64,000 nucleotides of DNA from Haloplanus litoreus. Lineage in GTDB: Archaea > Halobacteriota > Halobacteria > Halobacteriales > Haloferacaceae. Below are positions 42,622 to 51,306 of this stretch, one piece after another. Position 1 is the first letter of the stretch. Each line of letters starts with the position of its first letter. A program made the position numbers and the translations under genes. The notes below the pieces were generated by a model that was not told where the DNA came from, searched no databases, and saw only the letters and a list, made by a program, of their open reading frames with translations. The DNA lies in NCBI RefSeq assembly GCF_042677945.1, contig NZ_JBHUDN010000019.1. One strand, 5' to 3'.

Positions 42622-44330
42622 TGGCGGCCATCGACATCGCCATCGCGGTGTTGCCGCTGGCGGCCATCGCGTACCTGATGGTCGGGCGGTTCTGGCCCGC
42701 GACGCGAGCGATGCCCGTCGCGTGGGTCGTCGCCATCGGCGCCGGCTACTTCGGGTGGAACATGTCGCCGACCTGGATCGGCGCCGCCACCATCAACGGC
42801 TTCATCACCGCCGCGAGCATCCTGTGGATCGTCTTCGGAGCGATTCTCCTGCTCTACACGCTCAAACAGACCGGTGCATTCGACGCCATCAACCAGGGCT
42901 TCGCCTCGATCAGCGACGACCGCCGCGTACAGGTCGTCCTGCTGGTCTTCCTGATGGGGTCGTTCATCGAAGGGGCGGCCGGCTTCGGGACGCCCGCGGC
43001 CATCGTCGGTCCCCTCCTCGTCGGCCTCGGTTTCCCGCCGCTCGCGGCCGTCGTGGTCGCGCTCACCGGCAACCTGATGGCCATCACCTTCGGCGCCGTC
43101 GGGACGCCGCTCATCATCGGGATGATCGACATCTTCGCCGACGTGGAGGTCATCTCCTCGACCGTCACCGCCCAGGGTCTGACCGTCGAGACGTGGGTGG
43201 CAGACATCGCCGTGTGGGCCGCCTCCTTCCACGTCGTCGTCGGCGCTGCGCTGCCCTTTATCGGCGTGGCGATGATGACCCGATTTTTCGGAGAGGAGCG
43301 CTCGATCAAGCCCGCACTCGACGTGTTGCCGCTCACGCTGTTCGCGTGGGCGTCCTTCGCCGTGCCCTACTGGGCGACGGCGTACTTCCTCGGGCCGGAG
43401 TTCCCCGGGCTGATCGGCGCGATGGCCGGCCTGTTCGTCACGGTCGGCGCGCTCAAGGCCGGCCTCTTCCATCCGGACGAGGAGTGGGACTTCGCCGAGC
43501 AGTCCGCGTGGCCGGACCACTGGATCGGCGATATCCAGCCCGGTGAGTCCTCCAACCGCGACGCGAACGTCGCCGCCGACGGCGGCGTGGTACAGACGAT
43601 GCCCCTCTGGAAGGCGTGGACGCCGTACGCCCTCGTCGCGGCACTGCTGGTCGTCACCCGCGTCGTCGACCCGGTGACGTCGTTCCTGCAGTCGAACCTC
43701 GTTCTGCAGTGGGGATCGATCCTCGGCACGTCGCTGTCGGGGTCGCTCGCGGTGCTTTACCTCCCCGGCGCGGTGTTCGTCGCGGTCCACCTGCTCACCA
43801 TCCCGATCCACGGAATGTCGACCCGAGAGATCACCGACGCCTGGAGTGAGACTATCGAGAAAGTCACCCCCGCCGTCATCGCGCTGCTGTTCGCGGTGGC
43901 GACGGTGCAGATCATGCTCCAGTCCGGGACCGCCACCGGCACCGACGGGATGTTGATCGTCCTCTCGGACGCGATGGCCGGCGTCGCCGGCGGCGTCTAT
44001 CCCTTCTTCGCGTCGCTCGTCGGGGCCCTCGGGGCCTTCCTCGCGGGGTCGAACACCGTCTCGGACATCCTCTTCGGCACCTTCCAGTACGGCGTGGCCG
44101 ATCAGATCGGCTTCCCGCGCACGATCATTCTCGGCGCACAGGCCGTGGGCGGGGCCATCGGTAACCTCATCGCCGTCCACAACGTCGTGGCGGCGCTGGC
44201 CGTCGTCGGCCTCGTCGGCGAGGAGGGTCGAGTCATTCGCTACGAACTCATCCCGCTCGCGTACTACGCGACGGCGACCGGACTCCTGACACTCCTGTTC
44301 GGCTACGTGCTGTTCCCCGGCGTGTTCTGA
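42621..44330 (+). CDS. lctP: Lactate permease, LctP family
   Basis: A 569-residue membrane protein with about thirteen helices. The family signature is GSFIEGAAGFGTPAAIVGPLL split over residues about 113-133, and GAFLAGSNTVSDILFGTFQ lies near the C-terminus. It imports D- and L-lactate (glycolate in some homologues). Start codon ATG overlaps the stop of the leader ORF. It is followed by a hairpin and then the D-lactate dehydrogenase gene. Confidence 0.95.
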   Translation: MAAIDIAIAVLPLAAIAYLMVGRFWPATRAMPVAWVVAIGAGYFGWNMSPTWIGAATINGFITAASILWIVFGAILLLYTLKQTGAFDAINQGFASISDDRRVQVVLLVFLMGSFIEGAAGFGTPAAIVGPLLVGLGFPPLAAVVVALTGNLMAITFGAVGTPLIIGMIDIFADVEVISSTVTAQGLTVETWVADIAVWAASFHVVVGAALPFIGVAMMTRFFGEERSIKPALDVLPLTLFAWASFAVPYWATAYFLGPEFPGLIGAMAGLFVTVGALKAGLFHPDEEWDFAEQSAWPDHWIGDIQPGESSNRDANVAADGGVVQTMPLWKAWTPYALVAALLVVTRVVDPVTSFLQSNLVLQWGSILGTSLSGSLAVLYLPGAVFVAVHLLTIPIHGMSTREITDAWSETIEKVTPAVIALLFAVATVQIMLQSGTATGTDGMLIVLSDAMAGVAGGVYPFFASLVGALGAFLAGSNTVSDILFGTFQYGVADQIGFPRTIILGAQAVGGAIGNLIAVHNVVAALAVVGLVGEEGRVIRYELIPLAYYATATGLLTLLFGYVLFPGVF

Positions 44331-44358
44331 TACTGTCGGGGTGGCTGTTCCGAGGTAG

Positions 44359-44378
44359 TCGCCACCCCACGGTGGCGA
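44359..44378 (+). terminator. Hairpin after lctP
   Basis: TCGCCACC-CCAC-GGTGGCGA, a perfect 8-bp stem with a 4-base loop, 28 bases after the lctP stop. It could end or attenuate lctP transcription before dld, which has its own TATA-like box TTTTATG near 44432. Confidence 0.45.
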
Positions 44379-44462
44379 ACCCCCCATCGACTGACAGCCG
44401 CCAGTGTTCGTCGGCGGGCGACGACCCGCCATTTTATGCGGCCATACACCAAGAGGCCGCCA

Positions 44463-47400
44463 ATGGCAACGACAGGTGGTTCCGCCGACGATCCCGCGTC
44501 GGCGGGCGATTACGACTATCGAAGCGACGACGTCGACCGGCCGGCGATGGTCGCGGATCTGGACGGGCTGATCGCGGGCGACGTACGGTTCGACGACTAC
44601 TCCCGACAGCTCTACGCCACCGACGCGAGCGCCTACGAGATGACGCCCGTCGGCGTCGTCTTTCCCACCTCGACCGACGACGTGGCCGCCGTAGTCGAGT
44701 ACTGTGCCGACCGGGAGGTGCCGGTCCTCCCTCGCGGTGGCGGCACCAGCCTCGCCGGCCAGACGGTCAACGAGGCCGTCGTCCTCGACTTCTCTCGACA
44801 CATGACCGACGTGATCGAGATGGTTCCCGAAAAGCGGCGCGCCCGCGCTCAGCCCGGTGTCAAACTCGGCGACTTCAACGCCGAACTCGAACCGCACGGC
44901 CTGAAGTTCGCGCCCGACCCCGCGTGGGGCGACAAGAGCGTCCTCGGCGGCGCCATCGGCAACAACTCCACCGGCTCACACTCCCTGAAGTACGGCAAGA
45001 CCGACGCCTACGTCGAGGAAGTCGAGGCGGTCCTCGCCGACGGCACCGTCACCACGTTCGGCGAAGTCGACCTCGACGACCTGCGGGCCGAGGCCGACCC
45101 GGACGGATCGATCCGGGAGCGGATCTACGCCGAAGTCGCGCGCATCGTCGACGAGGAGGCCGACGAGGTCCGCGAGAAGTACCCGGACCTGAAACGCAAC
45201 GTCTCGGGGTACAACCTCGACCAACTGATCGACGAGGCCGCGGCGGGATCGGTCAACCTCGCGCGCCTCCTCGCCGGGAGCGAGGGAACGCTCGCGATCA
45301 TCACCGAGGCGACCGTCACGCTGGAACCCGTCCCCGAGACGAAGGCCATCGGTCTGCTGACCTACGACGACCTGATCGACGCGATGGAGGACGTGGCGCC
45401 AATCCTCGAGCACGACCCCGCCGCGGTCGAAGTCCTCGACGACGTGTTGCTCGACCTGGCGCGCGAGACGGCCGAGTTCGCGGACGTGGTCGGCACCCTC
45501 CCCGAGGGAACCGACTCCGTGTTGCTCGTGGAGTTCTACGCCGAGAGCGACGAGGAAGGGCGGGAGAAGGTCGCGGACCTGATCGCCGACCGGGTCCCGG
45601 ACGGGACGCCCGCCGCGGACCCGAGCGAGGGGGCGGCCACCCTGACCGACGCGCCGCGACGCGCCCGGGACGCGTTGGAGGCCCACGACGCCGAGACGCG
45701 GACGAAGTTCTGGAAGATGCGCAAGTCCGGCCTGCCGATTTTGCTCGGCCGCACCAGCGACGCCAAACACATCGCGTTCATCGAGGATACGGCCATCCCC
45801 GCGGAGAACCTCCCCGACTACGTCGCGGACTTCCAGGCGATGCTCGACGACCACGACACGTTCGCGAGTTACTACGCCCACGCCGGCCCGGGCGTCCTCC
45901 ACATCCGACCGCTGGTCAACACGAAGACGGTCGAGGGCATCGCCCAGATGGAGTCCATCGCCGACGCCGCGACCGACCTCGTCGTGAAGTACAACGGCTC
46001 CGTCTCGGGCGAACACGGCGACGGCCGCGCCCGAACCCAGTGGAACCGGAAGCTGTACGGCGACCGCCTCTGGGAGACGTTCCGCGACCTGAAGTCCGCG
46101 TACGACCCCGACTGGCTCCTGAACCCGGGAACCGTCTGTGGCGACGTGGATATGACCGAGAACCTCCGGTTCGGCCCCGACTACGAGTTCGACGCCGGCT
46201 TCTCGCCCGCCCTCGACTGGGACAACGAGAACGGGATGCAGGGTATGGTCGAACTCTGCCACGGCTGTGGCGGCTGTCGCGGCCCACAGGAGACGACCGG
46301 CGGCGTGATGTGTCCGACCTACCGCGCCAGTCAGGAGGAGATCACCGCAACCCGCGGGCGGGCGAACCTGCTCCGGCAAGCGATGAGCGGCGACCTGGAC
46401 GGCGACGCCACCGACGTGGAGTTCATGCACGAGGTGCTCGACCTCTGTATCGGCTGTAAGGGCTGTTCGAAGGACTGTCCGAGCGAAGTCGACCTGGCGA
46501 AGTTGAAGGCGGAGGTGACCCACGAACACCACCAGCAACACGGGGCCAGCCTGCGCGACAAACTGTTCGCGAACGTCGACGCGATGAACGAACTCGGGTC
46601 GACACTGGCACCGCTCTCGAACTGGGCGGCGAAGATTCCGGGTGCCCGCACGCTGATGGAGAAGACACTCGGCATCGCGAAAGAGCGCTCCCTGCCCACC
46701 TTCCACGCCGAGTCGCTCGTCGACTGGTTCGACGACCGGGGTGGCAGTCTGGTGTCGGAGGCGGAGGCCGACCGCCGCGTCCTGCTCTTTCCGGACGCCT
46801 ACACGACGTACAACCACCCCGAATCGGGGAAAGCCGCGGTCCGGGTGCTGGAGGCGGCGAACGTCCACGTTCGGATCCCCCGCGACGTGACCGGCAGCGG
46901 TCGGCCCCCGTTCTCGAAGGGCTTCCTCGAGAAGGCACGCGAGCAGGCGGCGACGAACGTGGACGCCCTCGCGCCCCGCGTCCGCGACGGCTGGGACGTC
47001 GTCCTGGTCGAACCCTCCGACGCCGTGATGTTCCAGTCGGACTACCGCGACCTTCTCACCGGCACGGACGTCGACGCCGTGGCCGACGGTAGCTACGGCG
47101 TCATGGAGTACCTCGATACGTTCCGCCTCGACGAGTCCCTCGACACCGGCGGGACCGACGGATCGCTGACCTACCACGGCCACTGTCACCAGAAGTCGAC
47201 GAACAAGGACCACCACGCAGTCGGCGTGTTGCGCCGGGCGGGCTACGCGGTCGATCCGCTCGACTCCGGGTGCTGTGGCATGGCCGGATCGTTCGGCTAC
47301 GAGGCCGAACACTTCTCGATGAGCAAGGCCATCGGCTCCATCCTCTTCGATCAGGTGGACGAGAGCCGGGGCGAGGAACTCGTCGCCCCCGGTGCCTCCT

Positions 47401-47477
47401 GCCGGACGCAACTCGGCGACCACTACGAGGCGGCCCCCCCCACGCCGGTGGAGAAACTCGACGCCGCGCTCAGGTAG
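44463..47477 (+). CDS. dld: D-lactate dehydrogenase, FAD/FeS/CCG three-domain fusion
   Basis: A 1004-residue oxidase. An FAD-binding PCMH domain (about 55-270) holds PRGGGTSLAGQTVNEAVV and NNSTGSHSLKYG; the FAD-linked oxidase C-terminal domain (270-540) has GSVSGEHGDGRAR. Two 4Fe-4S motifs follow (CHGCGGCRGPQ...CP near 590-615, CIGCKGCSKDCP near 660), then CCG motifs HGHCHQKS and CCGMAGSFGYEAEHF. The domain order is GlcD/Dld plus GlcF. It feeds electrons from D-lactate to the quinone pool. TTTTATG near 44432 fits a leaderless ATG. Confidence 0.93.
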   Translation: MATTGGSADDPASAGDYDYRSDDVDRPAMVADLDGLIAGDVRFDDYSRQLYATDASAYEMTPVGVVFPTSTDDVAAVVEYCADREVPVLPRGGGTSLAGQTVNEAVVLDFSRHMTDVIEMVPEKRRARAQPGVKLGDFNAELEPHGLKFAPDPAWGDKSVLGGAIGNNSTGSHSLKYGKTDAYVEEVEAVLADGTVTTFGEVDLDDLRAEADPDGSIRERIYAEVARIVDEEADEVREKYPDLKRNVSGYNLDQLIDEAAAGSVNLARLLAGSEGTLAIITEATVTLEPVPETKAIGLLTYDDLIDAMEDVAPILEHDPAAVEVLDDVLLDLARETAEFADVVGTLPEGTDSVLLVEFYAESDEEGREKVADLIADRVPDGTPAADPSEGAATLTDAPRRARDALEAHDAETRTKFWKMRKSGLPILLGRTSDAKHIAFIEDTAIPAENLPDYVADFQAMLDDHDTFASYYAHAGPGVLHIRPLVNTKTVEGIAQMESIADAATDLVVKYNGSVSGEHGDGRARTQWNRKLYGDRLWETFRDLKSAYDPDWLLNPGTVCGDVDMTENLRFGPDYEFDAGFSPALDWDNENGMQGMVELCHGCGGCRGPQETTGGVMCPTYRASQEEITATRGRANLLRQAMSGDLDGDATDVEFMHEVLDLCIGCKGCSKDCPSEVDLAKLKAEVTHEHHQQHGASLRDKLFANVDAMNELGSTLAPLSNWAAKIPGARTLMEKTLGIAKERSLPTFHAESLVDWFDDRGGSLVSEAEADRRVLLFPDAYTTYNHPESGKAAVRVLEAANVHVRIPRDVTGSGRPPFSKGFLEKAREQAATNVDALAPRVRDGWDVVLVEPSDAVMFQSDYRDLLTGTDVDAVADGSYGVMEYLDTFRLDESLDTGGTDGSLTYHGHCHQKSTNKDHHAVGVLRRAGYAVDPLDSGCCGMAGSFGYEAEHFSMSKAIGSILFDQVDESRGEELVAPGASCRTQLGDHYEAAPPTPVEKLDAALR

Positions 47478-48240
47478 GGTCGAACGGCGTCGCCGCCGTC
47501 CACAGCCGCTGATGGAACGAGCGCGCCCACCGGGTCGCCAGGGGGTCGTCGTTGCCGACGAAGCCACGGGGACCGTCGTCACGGTAGACGACCAGCCCCA
47601 TCTCCGGCCCATCCGGCGTCTCCGCCAGGACGAGCGTCACGGGGTCGTCCCGATCGGTGCGGCGAATCGCGACGCGGCCGCTCTCGACGGCGTCACGCAT
47701 GTCGCCGGGGTGGACCGACGCCTGTCGTTCGAGCACTCGCGGAGTCGTGACGAACGACGCGGTCATACCGGCCGACATGATCCGGTCGTGGTAGAGTCGG
47801 GCGTGCCGGGAGAGGAATCGACCGGCGTACACCGAGACGTGAGTGGCACGCCCGACGACGTCGGCGACGGCCGCCACGGGGCGGGCGGGGGCGTACGGCT
47901 CCGCCTCGATCAGCGTCGCCCCGTCGAAGACGGCCGGGTCGACGTCGAACCCAACCTCGACGTCGTCGAAGACGGGCGCCGCGTCGGCGAGTGCGTCCAT
48001 CCGGCGGGCCTGCCGTCGGTGCGTCGAGAGCGCCAGTCGGCCGGGGAGCGTCAGGCGGTACCCGTCCGGCGTCGACGCCACGAACCCGACGGTCGCCAGT
48101 TCGCGGAGCGCCCGGTCGACCGTCGACCGCGAGACGCCGGCGCGGTCCACGATGGTCACCTTCGACGCCGCCCCCGCGTCGAGAGCGCGGAGCGTATCGA
48201 GACGCCGGGCGACCACCGTCGCAGCCGACTCGTCGGTCAT
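47470..48240 (-). CDS. FilR1-type winged-helix regulator
   Basis: A 256-residue regulator with an N-terminal winged helix (KVTIVDRAGVSRSTVDRALRELATVGFV across residues 27-55) and a C-terminal sensor domain like the FilR1 middle domain (DUF1724), with THVSVYAGRFLSRHARLYHDR and VTLVLAET..GLVVY. It converges on dld with overlapping ends. Likely target is unknown. Its ATG overlaps the stop of a 13-codon ORF (ATGA). Confidence 0.82.
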   Translation of the reverse strand: MTDESAATVVARRLDTLRALDAGAASKVTIVDRAGVSRSTVDRALRELATVGFVASTPDGYRLTLPGRLALSTHRRQARRMDALADAAPVFDDVEVGFDVDPAVFDGATLIEAEPYAPARPVAAVADVVGRATHVSVYAGRFLSRHARLYHDRIMSAGMTASFVTTPRVLERQASVHPGDMRDAVESGRVAIRRTDRDDPVTLVLAETPDGPEMGLVVYRDDGPRGFVGNDDPLATRWARSFHQRLWTAATPFDPT

Positions 48241-48278
48241 CGCTTGCCCTCCGAGCGCGGGCCGATCCGGTCGATCAT
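48237..48278 (-). CDS. 13-codon leader ORF overlapping the FilR1-type regulator start
   Basis: MIDRIGPRSEGKR then TGA; the stop overlaps the regulator ATG as ATGA (48240-48237). Its ATG lies about 23-25 bases after the centre of the strong TATA box ATATATAA (around 48297-48305, minus strand), so the mRNA should begin at this ATG. It is probably translated; its purpose is inferred as ribosome delivery. Confidence 0.5.
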   Translation of the reverse strand: MIDRIGPRSEGKR

Positions 48279-48509
48279 AAGACTTTCTACAAAACAATTA
48301 TATATCACTGCTCAGTCGGTGACCGGTTCGGCGGACGACAACATGAAGTCGTCGATCCATGTAACGTAGGTCGCCGGGGTGCCTCTGACACACGGGGTCG
48401 TGGCGGGTTGCCCGGCCCGCTTCCCGATCCGGCACCCGACCGCCGGCGGATTCGCCCGGATCCGTCGACGGCCGGGTGCCCCCGGTCGCCCGACAGGCGG
48501 TCGTGGTGG

Positions 48510-48929
48510 TCACTTCTCTCCGGCGGTTCGATGTGCCGAGCGGACGCACTCGGTCAGGTCCTCGACCGACGACGCCGCGGCGAGGTGGGAGCGACAGTCG
48601 CAGTCCGAGGCGCCGAACCCGTCGACCGGCCCGGCCGGCAGGCGGTCGGCGACGGCACACTCGACGTCGACGCCGTCGGTAGTGACGACGGTCATCAGGT
48701 CGGTCGCCGCGTGCCCGGAGAGGTAGTCCACGTGCCAGTGGCGGGTGTCGTGCTCGCCGGCCACGACGCGGCGGTGGCGGTCCACCCGGGCGAACCCGCC
48801 GCTCCCGAGGGCGCTCCCGGTGTAGGCGTACGCGCCCGCGGGGAACCGGTGTCGACCGAGTGCGCCGACCTCGATGTCGACCGTCCGGGGGAGCGCGAGG
48901 ATCAGCGTGTAGGTGCCGCCGTCGTCCAT
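48510..48929 (-). CDS. DUF123 (GIY-YIG-like) protein
   Basis: A 139-residue protein with GTYTLILALPRTVDIEVGALG at the start, PAGAYAYTGSALGSGGFARV, RHWHVDYL and DCDCRSHLA: the DUF123 pattern, related to GIY-YIG nucleases and sometimes fused to endonuclease III. The nuclease-type Tyr (AYTGSA) and Arg/His are kept. It diverges from the helicase gene; CGAATTTTG between them can serve both promoters. Confidence 0.86.
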   Translation of the reverse strand: MDDGGTYTLILALPRTVDIEVGALGRHRFPAGAYAYTGSALGSGGFARVDRHRRVVAGEHDTRHWHVDYLSGHAATDLMTVVTTDGVDVECAVADRLPAGPVDGFGASDCDCRSHLAAASSVEDLTECVRSAHRTAGEK

Positions 48930-48999
48930 GGGCGGACACGGGTGTCGACCGTCAAAATTCGACCGGAACCGGTTTGGCCGGGCCGACCCGAGCGGGAAC

Positions 49000-51306
49000 G
49001 TGGACGACGTCGTCGACCGACTCCGGGCGCGGGCCGCGGACGGACAGGTGGCGGAGTACCGCGTCCGTCCGGGGCGCGACCCCACGTACGCGGACTGTGA
49101 CCTCGAGCCGCGACTGGCGAGTGCGCTCGAAGAGCGGGGGATCGACCGCCTCTATCGCCACCAGGTCGACGCCATCGAGGCCGTCCGCTCCGGGAGGGAC
49201 GTGGTACTGGCGACACCGACGGCAAGCGGGAAGAGCCTCGCGTACACGGTGCCGGCGTTCGAACGGGCGATGGACCACGGCGGGCGTACGCTGTATCTCG
49301 GCCCACAGAACGCCCTGATCGCGGACCAGGCCGAGAGCCTCGGGGACCTCGCTCACGGACTGGGGTTCGGGAGTCGCGTGTCGGTCGACACCTACACCGG
49401 CCGGCTCTCGAAGGCCGAGAAACGGGACGTTCGGGACCGGCGACCGACGGTCCTGCTCTCGAATCCGGACATGCTTCACTACGGCCTCCTCCCGCACGGC
49501 CACCGCCTGTGGGAGTGGCTGTTCTCGTCGCTCGACCTGGTCGTGATCGACGAGATTCACGGCTACCGCGGCGTGTTCGGCAGTCACGTCTCGCTCGTCC
49601 TCCGGCGGCTGGCGCGCCTCTGTGAACGGTTCGGGAGCGATCCGGAGTTCGTCTGCTGTTCGGCCACCATCGGCAACCCCGTCGAACACGCGGCGCGCCT
49701 GACCGGGCGACCCGAGTCGTCCTTCGCCCTCGTCGACGAGGACACGAGCGGCCGGGGGCCGCGTCACTGGCTCTTCTGGAACCCGCCCGAGTACGAGGGC
49801 GACCGGGGATCGGGCCGTCGCCGATCGAGCCACGTCGAGACGAAGCGTCTCTTCACTCGTCTCGTGGCTGACGGGCACCAGACCCTCGCCTTCACCCGGG
49901 CGCGTCAGACCGCCGAGCGCTACGCGACCGAGAGCGCCGACGCCCTCCGTGACCGTGGCGAACGCGGACTGGCGGGGCGGATCGAGGCGTACCAGGCCTC
50001 GCTCCGTGACGAACGCCGCCGCGAGGTCGAGGACGGCCTCCACAGCGGTCGCGTCCAGGGCGTCTGGAGCACCAGCGCCCTCGAACTCGGCGTCGACGTC
50101 GGCGGCTTGGACGCCGTCCTCCTCGACGGCTACCCCGGTACCCGGATGTCGGCGTTCCAGCGCGCGGGCCGGGCGGGGCGGGGCGCGGACCCCGCGCTCG
50201 TCGCCCTCGTCGCCGGCGAGGACCAACTCGACCAGTACCTGATGGCGAACCCCGAGGACCTCTTCGCCGACGATCCGGAGCGAGCGACCGTCGACCCCGA
50301 GAACGACCACCTGCTCCCCGACCACGTGGCCGCCGCCGCGGCCGAGAACTGGCTGTCCCGGGACGACGGGGACCGCTTCGGTGGCGACTTCCCCGACGTG
50401 GTGGCCGACCTCGAAGCCACCGGCCGACTGGAGCGCCGCGAGACGGCCGAGGGCGTCCGGTGGACCCACGCGGACGACCGAAGCCCCCAGCACGGGACGA
50501 ACCTCCGGAGCGTCGACGACCGGGCGGTCGATCTGCTGGCGGACGGCGACGTGATCGCCACCCTCGGCTTCGGCGACGCCCTTCGGGACGCCCACCCGGG
50601 CGCCATCTACCACCACCAGGGCCAGTCCTACGAGGTGACGGACCTCGACCTGGACCGGGACGTGGCGACCCTCCAGTCCACGTGGGCGGACTACTACACC
50701 CGGGTGTTGACCGAGAAGTCGATCACGGTCGAGTGCGACCGGGAGTCGACGACGCTCGCGGCCCGGCCCGACACCGCGGTCCACCTCGCGGACGTGACCG
50801 TCACGGAGCGGGTGACCGGCTACGAGCGTCGGGACGCGAGTCGGGGGAAGACGCTCGGCCGCGAGACGCTCACCCTCCCGGAGACGACGCTCTCGACGAC
50901 GGCGCTCTATTTCACCGTCCCGGCGGACGTGGCGGCGGAGATGCGGGCCGTCGGCGACTTCGACGGCGGGATCCACGCGGCCGAACACGGCCTGATCTCG
51001 CTGTTTCCCCTCCACCTGCTCTGTGACCGCGCGGACGTTGGCGGCCTCTCGACGCCGTACCACGACCACACCGACGCGAGCACCGTCTTCGTTTACGACG
51101 GCTACCCCGGTGGCGTCGGCCTCGCCCGCGGCGGCTACGAGCGCTTCGAGTCGCTCGTCCCCCGGACCGCGCGGATGATCGACGGCTGCGGGTGTGCCGA
51201 CGGCTGTCCGGCCTGCGTCCAGTCACCCCACTGCGGGAACGCGAACGAACCGCTGGCACCCGATCCCGCCGTCGTCCTGCTGGACGCGCTGGGCGGGACC
51301 GACTAG
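49000..51306 (+). CDS. DEAD/DEAH helicase of the MrfA/YprA type
   Basis: A 768-residue superfamily 2 helicase. Q-motif-like RHQVDAIE, Walker A TPTASGKSLAY, DEIH box VIDEIHGYRGVFG, SAT motif CSATIGNP, and motif VI QRAGRAGRG are present. The C-terminal domain (DUF1998-like) carries a Cys cluster CGCADGCPACVQSPHCG that binds zinc in MrfA. Bacterial MrfA acts in excision repair of crosslinks. The GTG start at 49000 is chosen because the CAAAATTC box lies upstream of it; a start at 48928 is also open. Confidence 0.9.
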   Translation: MDDVVDRLRARAADGQVAEYRVRPGRDPTYADCDLEPRLASALEERGIDRLYRHQVDAIEAVRSGRDVVLATPTASGKSLAYTVPAFERAMDHGGRTLYLGPQNALIADQAESLGDLAHGLGFGSRVSVDTYTGRLSKAEKRDVRDRRPTVLLSNPDMLHYGLLPHGHRLWEWLFSSLDLVVIDEIHGYRGVFGSHVSLVLRRLARLCERFGSDPEFVCCSATIGNPVEHAARLTGRPESSFALVDEDTSGRGPRHWLFWNPPEYEGDRGSGRRRSSHVETKRLFTRLVADGHQTLAFTRARQTAERYATESADALRDRGERGLAGRIEAYQASLRDERRREVEDGLHSGRVQGVWSTSALELGVDVGGLDAVLLDGYPGTRMSAFQRAGRAGRGADPALVALVAGEDQLDQYLMANPEDLFADDPERATVDPENDHLLPDHVAAAAAENWLSRDDGDRFGGDFPDVVADLEATGRLERRETAEGVRWTHADDRSPQHGTNLRSVDDRAVDLLADGDVIATLGFGDALRDAHPGAIYHHQGQSYEVTDLDLDRDVATLQSTWADYYTRVLTEKSITVECDRESTTLAARPDTAVHLADVTVTERVTGYERRDASRGKTLGRETLTLPETTLSTTALYFTVPADVAAEMRAVGDFDGGIHAAEHGLISLFPLHLLCDRADVGGLSTPYHDHTDASTVFVYDGYPGGVGLARGGYERFESLVPRTARMIDGCGCADGCPACVQSPHCGNANEPLAPDPAVVLLDALGGTD

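Noticed and set aside
42495..47612. Very long minus-strand frames opposite lctP and dld
   Set aside because: Composition is unlike halophilic proteins, and the plus-strand genes have clear catalytic motifs and promoters.
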